A DNA stretch of 28,032 nucleotides, taken from assembly GCA_035906235.1 (NCBI GenBank), contig JAMIFN010000116.1, positions 1 through 28,032 of the forward strand, given 5' to 3'. Each line of letters begins with the position of its first letter. Position 1 is the stretch's first letter. Below, in pieces: positions 8,536-16,198 of this stretch. A program made the translations under genes and the position numbers. The notes beneath the pieces are model-generated. The model had not been told where the DNA came from and did not search any database. It was given only the letters and a program-made list of their open reading frames with translations. The stretch comes from JAMIFN01 sp035906235 (GTDB taxonomy: Bacteria > Pseudomonadota > Gammaproteobacteria > Burkholderiales > Burkholderiaceae_C).

Positions 8536-9618
8536 TCATTTCCAAATATTCCAAGGGGTCTGCATAAAGGCGCCAACCAGCACCAGCCACACCAAGGTCA
8601 CGGGGATAAAGACCTTCCAGCCCAAACGCATGATCTGGTCATAACGGAATCGCGGGAAGGACGCACGCACCCACAGGAACATGGTCACCAAGGCTGCAGT
8701 TTTCAGCCCCAACCAAATCCAACCCGGGATAAAGCTGAGGAATTCAAACGGTGGCAACCAACCACCCAAGAACAAAGTGGCCGCCAAAATCGACACCAAC
8801 CACATATTGGCGTATTCGGCCAAGAAAAAGACCGCAAAGGCCATGCCGGAATACTCGACCATATGGCCAGCGACAATCTCGCTCTCGCCCTCAACCACAT
8901 CAAAGGGGTGGCGATTGGTTTCCGCCAGACCCGAGATGAAATAGACGATAAAGATGGGCAGCAGGGGCAGCCAGTTCCAAGACAGGAAGGTCAACCCCGC
9001 TTCTGCCATTTGGCCACGGCCTTGGCTGAGTACGATCTCGCTCATATTCAAGCTGCCGGTGATCATCAGCACGATGACAAAACAGAAGCTCATCGCCAGC
9101 TCGTAGCTCACCATTTGCGCCGAGGCACGCAAGGCACCCAAAAACGCGTATTTAGAGTTAGAGGCCCAACCCGCAATCACCACGCCATAAACCTCAATCG
9201 AAGTAATCGCCATCAACAGCAGCAGACCCGCATTGACATTGGCCAGCGCGGTTTCAGGGCCAAAAGGCACCACCGCCCAAGCAGCCAAAGCCGGCATGAT
9301 GGCCATGACAGGCCCCAGACGGAAAAGCCAGCCACTGGCAGCCGTTGGTTGAATGATTTCTTTGGTCAGCAGTTTGACCGCATCGGCAATCGGCGTGAGC
9401 AAACCCCAAGGCCCAACACGGTTGGGGCCCGGGCGAATTTGCGTCCAGCCGATGAATTTGCGTTCCCACAAGGTAAGGTAGGCCACGCAGATCATCAAAG
9501 GCACCAGCACGGCGATGATTTTGATCAAGGCCCAAATCACCGGCCAGGCCATGCCCGCCCACCAATCGGCCGTGCACAGGCTGGCACCCCAGGTGTTGAA
9601 TGCAGTAATCCAGTCCAT
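8536..9618 (-). CDS. nuoH: NADH-quinone oxidoreductase subunit H
   Basis: Membrane subunit (ND1 homologue) that joins the peripheral and membrane arms and forms part of the quinone chamber. It has 360 residues and about eight helices. The typical quinone-site segments are present: ERKFIGWTQIRPGPNRVGP, and SGLAETNRHPFDVVEGESEI with its acidic loop. The ATG at 9618 overlaps the nuoG TAA by one base (TAATG). Near its end an ATG lies at 8537-8539, so coupling to nuoI is possible. Length and motif content are normal. Confidence 0.97.
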   Translation of the reverse strand: MDWITAFNTWGASLCTADWWAGMAWPVIWALIKIIAVLVPLMICVAYLTLWERKFIGWTQIRPGPNRVGPWGLLTPIADAVKLLTKEIIQPTAASGWLFRLGPVMAIMPALAAWAVVPFGPETALANVNAGLLLLMAITSIEVYGVVIAGWASNSKYAFLGALRASAQMVSYELAMSFCFVIVLMITGSLNMSEIVLSQGRGQMAEAGLTFLSWNWLPLLPIFIVYFISGLAETNRHPFDVVEGESEIVAGHMVEYSGMAFAVFFLAEYANMWLVSILAATLFLGGWLPPFEFLSFIPGWIWLGLKTAALVTMFLWVRASFPRFRYDQIMRLGWKVFIPVTLVWLVLVGAFMQTPWNIWK

Positions 9619-11747
9619 TACGCAACCTCCCCAACGCTGCGCTGCGCTAAGCGCCCATCGCGCGTGGCCTGCAGGCTAGGCGCACGGCGCACAATGCCAT
9701 CGAGTTGGTAGATCGCGGCGCTGCAAGGTTCTTCAGAGTGTTTTTGCATGTTTTCCGCATCAAACTTGCCTGAGCAGCTATTATTGTTATAGCGATTGCT
9801 TGGGGCTTTTTCACCCACTTGCAGGCCGCTAGCTGCCAGGATTTCTTCGGCGGCATTGGCCGCAAAAGCCCCAGTTTGCAGCCCCAAGATATTGCCCAAG
9901 GCACGCAAGACTTTCCAGGCTGGTCGGGTTTCGCCCAGGGGTTTAACCACGCCGTGGAAGCTTTGCACGCGGCCTTCGGCACTGACGAAGCTGCCTGCGG
10001 TTTCGCTAAATGGTGCGATGGGCAGCAGCACATCGCTAAAGGCCATATTGGCTTTGAAGGGGCTGAGCGTGACCACCATATCGGCATCGACAGGGCGTGC
10101 AGCTGCCGTATCAAATTCAGGCTCGACATGGAGCAGCAGCATGGCACGCATGCCGCCCGCCATCATCTGGCTGGTGTTTTTGCCCTGCCCTTGCGACTGG
10201 GCACCGACCCATTGCGCGCCAACCGTGTTGGCCGCTTCGGTCAGATAGCCCACGCTGGCGCCGGTTTGTTCGGCGATCCAATTAGCCAGCGCCAGCAGGG
10301 TATCGGCCTGCGCATGGTGCGCAGCGGCATTGCCCAGCAAAATCGCTTTGCGTTCACCTTGCAACAAGCTGGCAGCCACGGCTTTTGCCGCCGCATCCGC
10401 TTGTGCTGCAACAGGGGCAGTCAGGCCTTTTTCAGCAGCCACGGCAGCGGCAATGCCGGCCAAGGCCTGCGCCCATTGCGCCGCCGGCGCTGTCAAATCG
10501 GTTTTAGGCAAGGCCCAGTCGCGCGCTTGGCTATTGAGGCTAAACACCTGTGCGCCTTGGCGCTGCGCTTGGCGAATACGCGCCGCAAACAAAGGATGGT
10601 CTTTGCGCAAATAGCTGCCCACAACCAATACGCTTTGCAGCTTGGACAAGGCCGCAATCGGCATACCCAACCAACGCACTTTGTCGCCCGCTTGGGTGAA
10701 TTCGGCATGGCGCAGGCGCGAGTCGATATTGTCTGAACCCAGGCCGCGCAACAATTGCGTGCCCAAATGCAATTCTTCGACGGTGCTGTGCGGTGACAGT
10801 AGGCCGCCTATGCTGGCAGCGCCGTGCTCGGCGACGATATTTTTCAAACCGCTGGCCACATATTCCAGCGCGGTTTGCCAATCCACCTCTAGCCACTGCC
10901 CGTTTTGTTTCAGCATGGGCTGGGTCAGGCGTTCGTCGCTGTTCAAGGCCTCGTAGCTAAAGCGTTCGCGGTCGGCAATCCAACATTCGTTGACCGCCTC
11001 GTTTTCGAGTGGCAACACACGCATGACGCGGTTGTTTTTGACCTGCACTTGCAAATTGGCACCGCTGGAATCGTGTGGCGCAATCGATTTGCGACGCGAC
11101 AGCTCCCAAGTACGCGCACCATAGCGGAAGGGCTTGGAAGTCAGCGCTCCTACGGGGCAAATATCGATCATATTGCCCGAGAGTTCGCTCTCGATGGTTT
11201 CGCCTTTCACGGTGGTGATTTCGGAATGTTCACCCCGATGAATCATGCCCAGCTCCATATCGCCGGCAACTTCTTGGCCAAAACGCACGCAGCGCGTGCA
11301 TTGGATGCAGCGCGACATTTCTTCCATGCTGACCAAAGCCCCCGCGTCTTTGGCCACGACCACGCGTTTTTCTTCCGCATAGCGCGAAGCGCCGCCGCCA
11401 TAGCCTACGGCCAAATCTTGCAGTTGGCATTCGCCACCTTGGTCGCACACGGGGCAATCGAGCGGATGGTTGATGAGGAGGAATTCCATCACCGATTTTT
11501 GCGCTTTCACCGCTTTGTCGCTGTGCGTGCGTACCACCATGCCGGGCGCTACCGGTGTGGCGCAAGCGGGCATGGGTTTGGGCGCTTTTTCGACCTCGAC
11601 CAAACACATGCGGCAGTTGGCTGCCACCGTCAATTTGCGGTGGTAGCAAAAATGCGGAATGTAAGTGCCGTTGGCCTCTGCAGCCTGGATGACCATGCTG
11701 CCTTCGGCGACTTCCAGCTTTTTGCCATCAATTTCAATTTCTATCAT
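9618..11747 (-). CDS. nuoG: NADH-quinone oxidoreductase subunit G
   Basis: Large Fe-S subunit of the NADH-oxidising arm, 709 residues. The N-terminal 2Fe-2S domain shows CYHRKLTVAANCRMC. Next come the HPLDCPVCDQGGECQLQDLA cluster region, the 4Fe-4S motif CIQCTRCVRF and a further NMIDICPVGALTSKPF motif. A molybdopterin-oxidoreductase-like domain without obvious catalytic function follows. The last 60 residues contain an odd stretch, about residues 650-676 (RYNNNSCSGKFDAENMQKHS, then EEPCSA). Its DNA at 9766-9794 is a copy of a dispersed repeat found elsewhere in intergenic DNA. The stretch lies before the conserved-looking ending (IYQLDGIVRRAPSLQ). The start overlaps the nuoF stop as ATGA. Confidence 0.96.
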   Translation of the reverse strand: MIEIEIDGKKLEVAEGSMVIQAAEANGTYIPHFCYHRKLTVAANCRMCLVEVEKAPKPMPACATPVAPGMVVRTHSDKAVKAQKSVMEFLLINHPLDCPVCDQGGECQLQDLAVGYGGGASRYAEEKRVVVAKDAGALVSMEEMSRCIQCTRCVRFGQEVAGDMELGMIHRGEHSEITTVKGETIESELSGNMIDICPVGALTSKPFRYGARTWELSRRKSIAPHDSSGANLQVQVKNNRVMRVLPLENEAVNECWIADRERFSYEALNSDERLTQPMLKQNGQWLEVDWQTALEYVASGLKNIVAEHGAASIGGLLSPHSTVEELHLGTQLLRGLGSDNIDSRLRHAEFTQAGDKVRWLGMPIAALSKLQSVLVVGSYLRKDHPLFAARIRQAQRQGAQVFSLNSQARDWALPKTDLTAPAAQWAQALAGIAAAVAAEKGLTAPVAAQADAAAKAVAASLLQGERKAILLGNAAAHHAQADTLLALANWIAEQTGASVGYLTEAANTVGAQWVGAQSQGQGKNTSQMMAGGMRAMLLLHVEPEFDTAAARPVDADMVVTLSPFKANMAFSDVLLPIAPFSETAGSFVSAEGRVQSFHGVVKPLGETRPAWKVLRALGNILGLQTGAFAANAAEEILAASGLQVGEKAPSNRYNNNSCSGKFDAENMQKHSEEPCSAAIYQLDGIVRRAPSLQATRDGRLAQRSVGEVA
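9766..9794 (+). repeat. 29-nt dispersed repeat inside nuoG
   Basis: The plus strand reads TTGCCTGAGCAGCTATTATT and ends GTTATAGCG. It matches the reverse complement of the intergenic copy at 3365-3393 at about 24 of 29 positions. On the nuoG coding strand it encodes residues 652-661 (RYNNNSCSGK), which are unlike the Ala/Pro-rich residues around them. The frame is preserved. The A/T-rich half gives the unusual Asn run. Confidence 0.55.
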
Positions 11748-13135
11748 GCGCCTACTCCAGTTGCCGCAGCAGCTTCATTTTTGATAGCTGCCAGGGCAGG
11801 TTTTACGGCCTGAATGCCCAATTTGGCTACAAATTCTGGGCGGTAGTGTTTGATCATGCCGCGCACAGGCATGGCGGCAGCATCGCCCAAAGCGCAAATC
11901 GTGCGCCCCATGATGTTTTCGGCCACATTGTCCAAAAGGTCTACATCCGCTTGTGTGCCTTGGCCTTGGTTCAGGCGCTGCAGCAGGCGGTAAAGCCAGC
12001 CCGTACCTTCGCGGCAGGGCGTGCATTGGCCGCAAGACTCGTGCATATAAAAGTAGGACAAGCGCAGCAGGCACTCGACCATATCGCGCGTTTCATCCAT
12101 CACGATGAGCGCACCCGAACCCAGCATAGAGCCAGCCTTGGCAATGCTGTCGTAGTCCATGGTGCATTCCATGATGACATCAGCCGGCAAGACGGGCGAA
12201 GACGAACCGCCAGGGATCACGGCTTTGAGCTTTTTGCCGCCCTTGACGCCGCCAGCCAGCTCTAACAATTTGGCAAAGGGTGTGCCCAGCGGGATTTCGT
12301 AATTGCCGGGGCGCTCGACATCGCCGCTGACCGAGAAAATCTTGGTACCGCCGTTATTGGGCTTGCCGATTTCCAGATACGCAGCACCACCGTTACGGAT
12401 AATCCAAGGCACAGCCGCAAAGGTTTCGGTGTTGTTGATGGTGGTAGGCTTGCCGTACAAACCAAAGCTGGCGGGGAATGGCGGCTTAAAGCGCGGTTGG
12501 CCTTTTTTGCCTTCCAGCGATTCGAGCAAAGCGGTTTCTTCGCCACAGATATAAGCGCCAAAACCGTGGTGGGCGTGCAGCTGAAAGCTGAAATCGCTGC
12601 CCAGAATGTTGTCGCCCAAATAGCCCGCCGCGCGCGCTTCTTCTAGCGCAGCTTCAAAGCGTTCATACACCTCGAAAATTTCGCCGTGGATGTAGTTATA
12701 GCCCACGCTAATGCCCATGGCATAAGCACCAATGATCATGCCCTCGATCACGATGTGCGGGTTGTACATCAAGATGTCGCGGTCTTTGCAAGTGCCGGGT
12801 TCGCCCTCGTCAGAATTGCAAACCAAGTAACGCTGCCCTTGGTAGGCCTTGGGCATAAAGCTCCACTTCAAGCCCGTAGGAAAGCCAGCGCCGCCACGGC
12901 CACGCAGTACGCCTTCTTTTACCGTGGCGATGACTTGCTCTTGGTTCAAACCTTCGCCGCCATCTTTGGCGAGGATTTTTTTCAAAGCCGCATAACCGCC
13001 GCGCGCTTCGTAGTCTTTCAGGCTCCAGTTTTTACCGTTCAAATCTTTGTAGATTTGCGGCTCGATATGGCGGCCATGAAAGCAAGTGTGCTCGCCGGTA
13101 GAGGCGAACTGCTGTAAAAAATTGGCGACGCTCAT
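11744..13135 (-). CDS. nuoF: NADH-quinone oxidoreductase subunit F (NADH and FMN binding)
   Basis: Subunit that binds NADH and FMN and takes the first electrons in complex I. It has 463 residues. The glycine-rich NADH/FMN site GRGGAGFPTGLKWSFMPK is near residue 80, and YICGEETALLESLEGKKGQP follows near 190. The N3 4Fe-4S motif ESCGQCTPCREG is near residue 365. Length is normal; the Ala-rich end (AAAATGVGA) is variable in the family. It overlaps nuoE and nuoG by four bases each (ATGA), a tightly coupled E-F-G set. Confidence 0.98.
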   Translation of the reverse strand: MSVANFLQQFASTGEHTCFHGRHIEPQIYKDLNGKNWSLKDYEARGGYAALKKILAKDGGEGLNQEQVIATVKEGVLRGRGGAGFPTGLKWSFMPKAYQGQRYLVCNSDEGEPGTCKDRDILMYNPHIVIEGMIIGAYAMGISVGYNYIHGEIFEVYERFEAALEEARAAGYLGDNILGSDFSFQLHAHHGFGAYICGEETALLESLEGKKGQPRFKPPFPASFGLYGKPTTINNTETFAAVPWIIRNGGAAYLEIGKPNNGGTKIFSVSGDVERPGNYEIPLGTPFAKLLELAGGVKGGKKLKAVIPGGSSSPVLPADVIMECTMDYDSIAKAGSMLGSGALIVMDETRDMVECLLRLSYFYMHESCGQCTPCREGTGWLYRLLQRLNQGQGTQADVDLLDNVAENIMGRTICALGDAAAMPVRGMIKHYRPEFVAKLGIQAVKPALAAIKNEAAAATGVGA

Positions 13136-13620
13136 GCCCCACCTTCTTTCTTCAAACCTTCGACCAACTGGTCGAGCTTATCTGCCGTCATATAGCTGCA
13201 CATGGTGCGGTCATTGACCAAGAGCACAGGCGCATCGGCGCAAGCGCCCAAACACTCAGACTGCTGCACGGTAAATAAGCCATCGGCCGTGGTTTCGCCA
13301 GCGTGTATGCCCAGTTTGTGGCACACATGGTCTAAGGCTGTTTGCCCTGCACGCAATTGGCAGGGCAAATTGGTGCAGACGGTGATTTTGTACTTGCCCA
13401 CGGGCGACTGGTTGTACATATTGTAGAAAGTGGTGACTTCATGCACCGCAATCTCAGGCATGCCCAAATAGGCAGCGATTTCGGCCTCAGCCGCTTGGCT
13501 GACAAAGCCTTGCTCTTGTTGCACGATGCCAAGGCATGCCATCACGGCCGATTGTTTTTGCTCGGCAGGGTATTTGGCCACTTCTTGGGCGAATCGTTGT
13601 TTGGTGTTTTCAGCAATCAT
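13132..13620 (-). CDS. nuoE: NADH-quinone oxidoreductase subunit E ([2Fe-2S])
   Basis: Thioredoxin-fold ferredoxin subunit of the NADH arm, carrying the off-pathway 2Fe-2S cluster N1a. It has 162 residues. The four cluster cysteines are visible in CTNLPC and CLGAC. Further marks are EVTTFYNMYNQSPVGKYKI and the helical N-terminal region. The start ATG overlaps the nuoD stop as ATGA, and its end overlaps nuoF likewise. Nothing unusual. Confidence 0.97.
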   Translation of the reverse strand: MIAENTKQRFAQEVAKYPAEQKQSAVMACLGIVQQEQGFVSQAAEAEIAAYLGMPEIAVHEVTTFYNMYNQSPVGKYKITVCTNLPCQLRAGQTALDHVCHKLGIHAGETTADGLFTVQQSECLGACADAPVLLVNDRTMCSYMTADKLDQLVEGLKKEGGA

Positions 13621-14870
13621 CGGTCTACCTCGCCAAACACAATATCCATGGTGCCGATAATCGACACGGCATCAGCCAACATATGGCCCTTGGTCATCTC
13701 GTCCATGGCGGCCAAATGGGCGAAGCCTGGGGCGCGTATCTTCAAACGGTAAGGCTTGTTCGCACCGTCGCTAACGATATAGGTACCAAACTCGCCCTTG
13801 GGGTGCTCCACGGCTGCATAAGCCTGACCTTCGGGCACATGCATACCTTCGGTAAAGAGTTTGAAGTGGTGAATCAACTCTTCCATATGGGTTTTCATGG
13901 ATTCACGCTCGGGGGGGGCTACTTTGTGGTTGTCAGTGATGACAGGCCCCGGGTTCTTTTTCAGCCAATCGACGCACTGCAGCACGATGCGGCGGGCTTG
14001 CTCGACCTCTTCCATACGCACCAAATAACGGTCATAGCAATCGCCCGTTTTGCCAATAGGCACATCAAAATCCATCTGGCCATAGACATCGTAGGGCTGT
14101 TTCTTACGCAAATCCCAAGCAATGCCAGAGCCGCGCAGCATAGGGCCGGTAAAACCCAAATTCAAAGCGCGCTCTGGGCTAACCACACCGATGCCCACAG
14201 TGCGCTGTTTCCAGATGCGGTTATCGGTAAGCAGATTGTGGTAATCGGCCAGGTTATTGGGCAGGTTTTTGGCAAAGCGTTCGATAAAGTCCAGCAAGCT
14301 GCCTTGGCGGTTTTCGTTGAGCTTGTCGAGCTGCTTTTTGTTCTTGATTTTGCTGACTGTGTATTGCGGCATGCTGTCAGGCAAATCGCGGTACACGCCA
14401 CCTGGGCGGAAGTAGGCCGCGTGCATGCGCGCACCAGAAACCGCCTCGTACATATCAAACATGTCTTCGCGGTCGCGCATGGTGTAGAGAATCACATTCA
14501 TGGCACCGCAATCCATGGCGTGCGCCCCCACCCAGAACAGGTGGTTCATCATGCGCGTGATCTCGGCAAACATGACGCGGATGTACTGCGCGCGCGTTGG
14601 CACCTCGATACCGAGCATTTTTTCTATGGTCAGACAGTAAGCATGCTCATTGCACATCATGGACACATAGTCCAAGCGATCCATATAAGGCAGCGATTGG
14701 ATATAGGTGCGGCTTTCCGCCAATTTTTCGGTGGCGCGGTGCAATAAACCAATATGCGGATCGGCACGCTGGATGACCTCGCCGTCTAGTTCCAACACCA
14801 AGCGCAAAACCCCGTGCGCGGACGGGTGTTGGGGACCAAAGTTCAATGTGTAATTTTTAATCTCAGCCAT
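13617..14870 (-). CDS. nuoD: NADH-quinone oxidoreductase subunit D
   Basis: The 49-kDa-type subunit that forms much of the quinone-binding site with NuoB. From ATG 14870 it has 417 residues, the length I expect in Burkholderiales, starting MAEIKNYTLNFGPQHPSAHG. The quinone-site loop GPQHPSAHGVLR, HIGLLHRATEKLAE, and the C-terminal DIVFGEVDR are present. The ATG follows GGAGTAGGAAT, a strong ribosome-binding site. The upstream DNA is abnormal: 133 bp before this start lies a second copy of the first 11 codons (ATG at 15003), with a hairpin element between. The second copy leads into the family sequence, so 14870 is the true start. A C8 run (13911-13918) occurs in the frame. Confidence 0.97.
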   Translation of the reverse strand: MAEIKNYTLNFGPQHPSAHGVLRLVLELDGEVIQRADPHIGLLHRATEKLAESRTYIQSLPYMDRLDYVSMMCNEHAYCLTIEKMLGIEVPTRAQYIRVMFAEITRMMNHLFWVGAHAMDCGAMNVILYTMRDREDMFDMYEAVSGARMHAAYFRPGGVYRDLPDSMPQYTVSKIKNKKQLDKLNENRQGSLLDFIERFAKNLPNNLADYHNLLTDNRIWKQRTVGIGVVSPERALNLGFTGPMLRGSGIAWDLRKKQPYDVYGQMDFDVPIGKTGDCYDRYLVRMEEVEQARRIVLQCVDWLKKNPGPVITDNHKVAPPERESMKTHMEELIHHFKLFTEGMHVPEGQAYAAVEHPKGEFGTYIVSDGANKPYRLKIRAPGFAHLAAMDEMTKGHMLADAVSIIGTMDIVFGEVDR

Positions 14871-14874
14871 ATTC

Positions 14875-15003
14875 CTACTCCAGTGCCCCAGCAAGGTCAC
14901 ATTGAACTTCGGCGCAGGCTAACTTTTGCGCAGCAAAAGTTAAGCGAAGCTGTGCTGAGCGGCCGCAGGCAAAATTCAGCGTGTAATTTTTAATTTCTGC
15001 CAT
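14875..15003 (-). CDS. small upstream ORF with NuoD-like N-terminus (decoy or relic start)
   Basis: A 42-codon frame between nuoC and nuoD. It starts MAEIKNYTLNF, identical to the first 11 residues of NuoD, then runs into unrelated sequence encoded by the hairpin element (ACGRSAQLRLTFAAQ and so on) and ends at a TAG four bases before the nuoD ATG. It has its own GAGGAA ribosome-binding site 13 bp after the nuoC stop, exactly where a normal nuoD start would be expected. Its stop lies inside the ribosome-binding site of nuoD, so ribosomes finishing here could re-initiate on nuoD. It probably is the former nuoD start, now a translated leader. Whether a stable peptide is made is unknown. Confidence 0.45.
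   Translation of the reverse strand: MAEIKNYTLNFACGRSAQLRLTFAAQKLACAEVQCDLAGALE
14908..14966 (-). repeat. REP-like hairpin element between nuoC and nuoD
   Basis: The core is a perfect 9-bp hairpin, AACTTTTGC-GCA-GCAAAAGTT at 14921-14941. It is flanked on the minus strand by CGGCCGCT upstream and AGCCTGCGCCGAA downstream. The same arrangement (CGGCCGCTGCGCTTAACTTTT, split by TGC-type loop, then AAAAGTTAGCCTACGCCGAA) occurs at about 27778-27822 and 27888-27926. This copy has an extra few bases after CGGCCGCT. It lies within the transcript between nuoC and nuoD and encodes the tail of the 42-codon frame. Confidence 0.75.
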
Positions 15004-15016
15004 AGAGTTCCTCTGC

Positions 15017-15637
15017 TTAACGCAGGCCTCCGTATTTTTCTTCGCGAATGATGCGCGGCGTGATTTCTCGCGGCTCGATCGATACGGGCTGATACACCAC
15101 ACGCTTGGCGGCTTCGTCGTAAATCATCTCGACATGGCCAGAAACGGGGAAATCCTTGCGGAAAGGATGGCCAATAAAACCGTAATCGGTGAGGATGCGG
15201 CGCAAATCTTCATGCCCCTCAAATACGATGCCGATCAAATCAAAGGCTTCGCGCTCAAACCAATTAGCCGAAGACCAAAGCGAAGTCACAGAAGGCAAAA
15301 CAGGAAAATCATCGTCTTGCGCAAAGCAAATCACGCGCAGGCGCTGGTTTAAATTTACCGACAGCAGGTGCGAGACCGCAGCAAAGCGCGGCCCCTCGTA
15401 AGCGCCATCGCCGTAGGTTGAATAATCCAGACCACAAAGATCAACCAGTTGCGTAAATTGGCAAGTGCGATCGTCACGCAAGGCCTGCATGGCTGCAAAG
15501 TAGTCTGCGGGCGCAACATACAGGGTCACTTCACCCAAAGCCACTTCAATGCGTTGCACTTTAGCGCCCAAAGCCGCCTGAACGGCGGCTTGGATCGAGT
15601 CTGGATGGGGAGCCAAATGGGAGGCGAGTTGTGGCAT
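15017..15637 (-). CDS. nuoC: NADH-quinone oxidoreductase subunit C
   Basis: The 30-kDa-type subunit of the quinone-reducing arm, 206 residues. Characteristic are LVDLCGLDY, the SANWFEREAFDLIGIVFEGH block, LRRILTDYGFIGHPFRKDFP, and the C-terminal YQPVSIEPREITPRIIREEK. It is a separate gene from nuoD, unlike the fused nuoCD of enterobacteria. It follows nuoB by three bases. The space after its stop carries the duplicated nuoD start. Confidence 0.97.
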   Translation of the reverse strand: MPQLASHLAPHPDSIQAAVQAALGAKVQRIEVALGEVTLYVAPADYFAAMQALRDDRTCQFTQLVDLCGLDYSTYGDGAYEGPRFAAVSHLLSVNLNQRLRVICFAQDDDFPVLPSVTSLWSSANWFEREAFDLIGIVFEGHEDLRRILTDYGFIGHPFRKDFPVSGHVEMIYDEAAKRVVYQPVSIEPREITPRIIREEKYGGLR

Positions 15638-15640
15638 GTT

Positions 15641-16192
15641 TTATCCTCGCGCAATGGTGTTGGTGCGGCGCACTTTTTGATGCATCTGCAAGATTCCGTA
15701 AAGCAAAGCCTCAGCCGTGGGCGGGCAACCAGGCACATAGACATCCACAGGCACGATACGATCACAACCGCGCACCACCGAATAGCTGTAGTGGTAATAA
15801 CCGCCACCATTGGCGCAAGAACCCATAGACAAAACCCAACGCGGCTCGGCCATTTGGTCATACACCTTGCGCAAAGCGGGCGCCATTTTGTTGCACAGCG
15901 TACCCGCCACAATCATCAAGTCAGACTGACGCGGGCTGGGGCGAAATAGCATACCAAAGCGATCCACATCGTAACGCGGGCCGCCTGCGTGGATCATCTC
16001 CACCGCGCAGCAGGCCAAGCCAAAAGTCATAGGCCAGAGCGAGCCCGTTTTGGCCCAATTCACCACAGCATCAACACTGGCGACCATAAAGCCTTTTTCG
16101 CCATAGGGCGTGTGGGCATTGTGTGGCAGGTCAAAACTGACATCAGCACCCACCGATGCAGGCGAAGAAATAGGAAGAGTTGCAGTTGTCAT
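15641..16192 (-). CDS. nuoB: NADH-quinone oxidoreductase subunit B ([4Fe-4S] N2)
   Basis: Carries cluster N2, the last Fe-S cluster before quinone. It has 183 residues. The cluster ligands are seen in GLACCAVEM (the tandem cysteines), MGSCANGGG and VPGCPPTAE. The first ~30 residues (MTTATLPISSPASVGADVSF and following) are an extension relative to the usual ~160-residue beta proteins. No internal ATG before the conserved domain offers a shorter start except M36 at the domain edge. GGAG and AAAGGCGA lie upstream of the chosen ATG. The gap to nuoA is six bases. Confidence 0.96.
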   Translation of the reverse strand: MTTATLPISSPASVGADVSFDLPHNAHTPYGEKGFMVASVDAVVNWAKTGSLWPMTFGLACCAVEMIHAGGPRYDVDRFGMLFRPSPRQSDLMIVAGTLCNKMAPALRKVYDQMAEPRWVLSMGSCANGGGYYHYSYSVVRGCDRIVPVDVYVPGCPPTAEALLYGILQMHQKVRRTNTIARG

Positions 16193-16198
16193 TCGCCT

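Larger units (their letters stand above)
14838..15003 (-). repeat. duplicated 5' end of nuoD (two 33-bp copies, 133 bp apart)
   Basis: Copy A (15003 down to 14971) and copy B (14870 down to 14838) both encode MAEIKNYTLNF. They differ at five codons, all synonymous (GCA/GCT, GAA/GAG, ACG/ACA, CTG/TTG, AAT/AAC). Copy B continues into the real nuoD; copy A runs into the hairpin element. In addition, 14839-14850 (inside copy B) and 14898-14909 (end of the inserted DNA) form a perfect 12-bp inverted repeat. The inverted arm carries copy-B bases, not copy-A bases. Confidence 0.85.

Noticed and set aside
8863..9711. A 282-codon plus-strand open frame opposite nuoH
   Set aside because: Shadow of nuoH; rich in Gln, His and Arg with no recognisable domain.
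13536..14747. A 403-codon plus-strand open frame opposite nuoD
   Set aside because: Shadow of nuoD and nuoE. Composition is typical of antisense reading, and no motif is seen.
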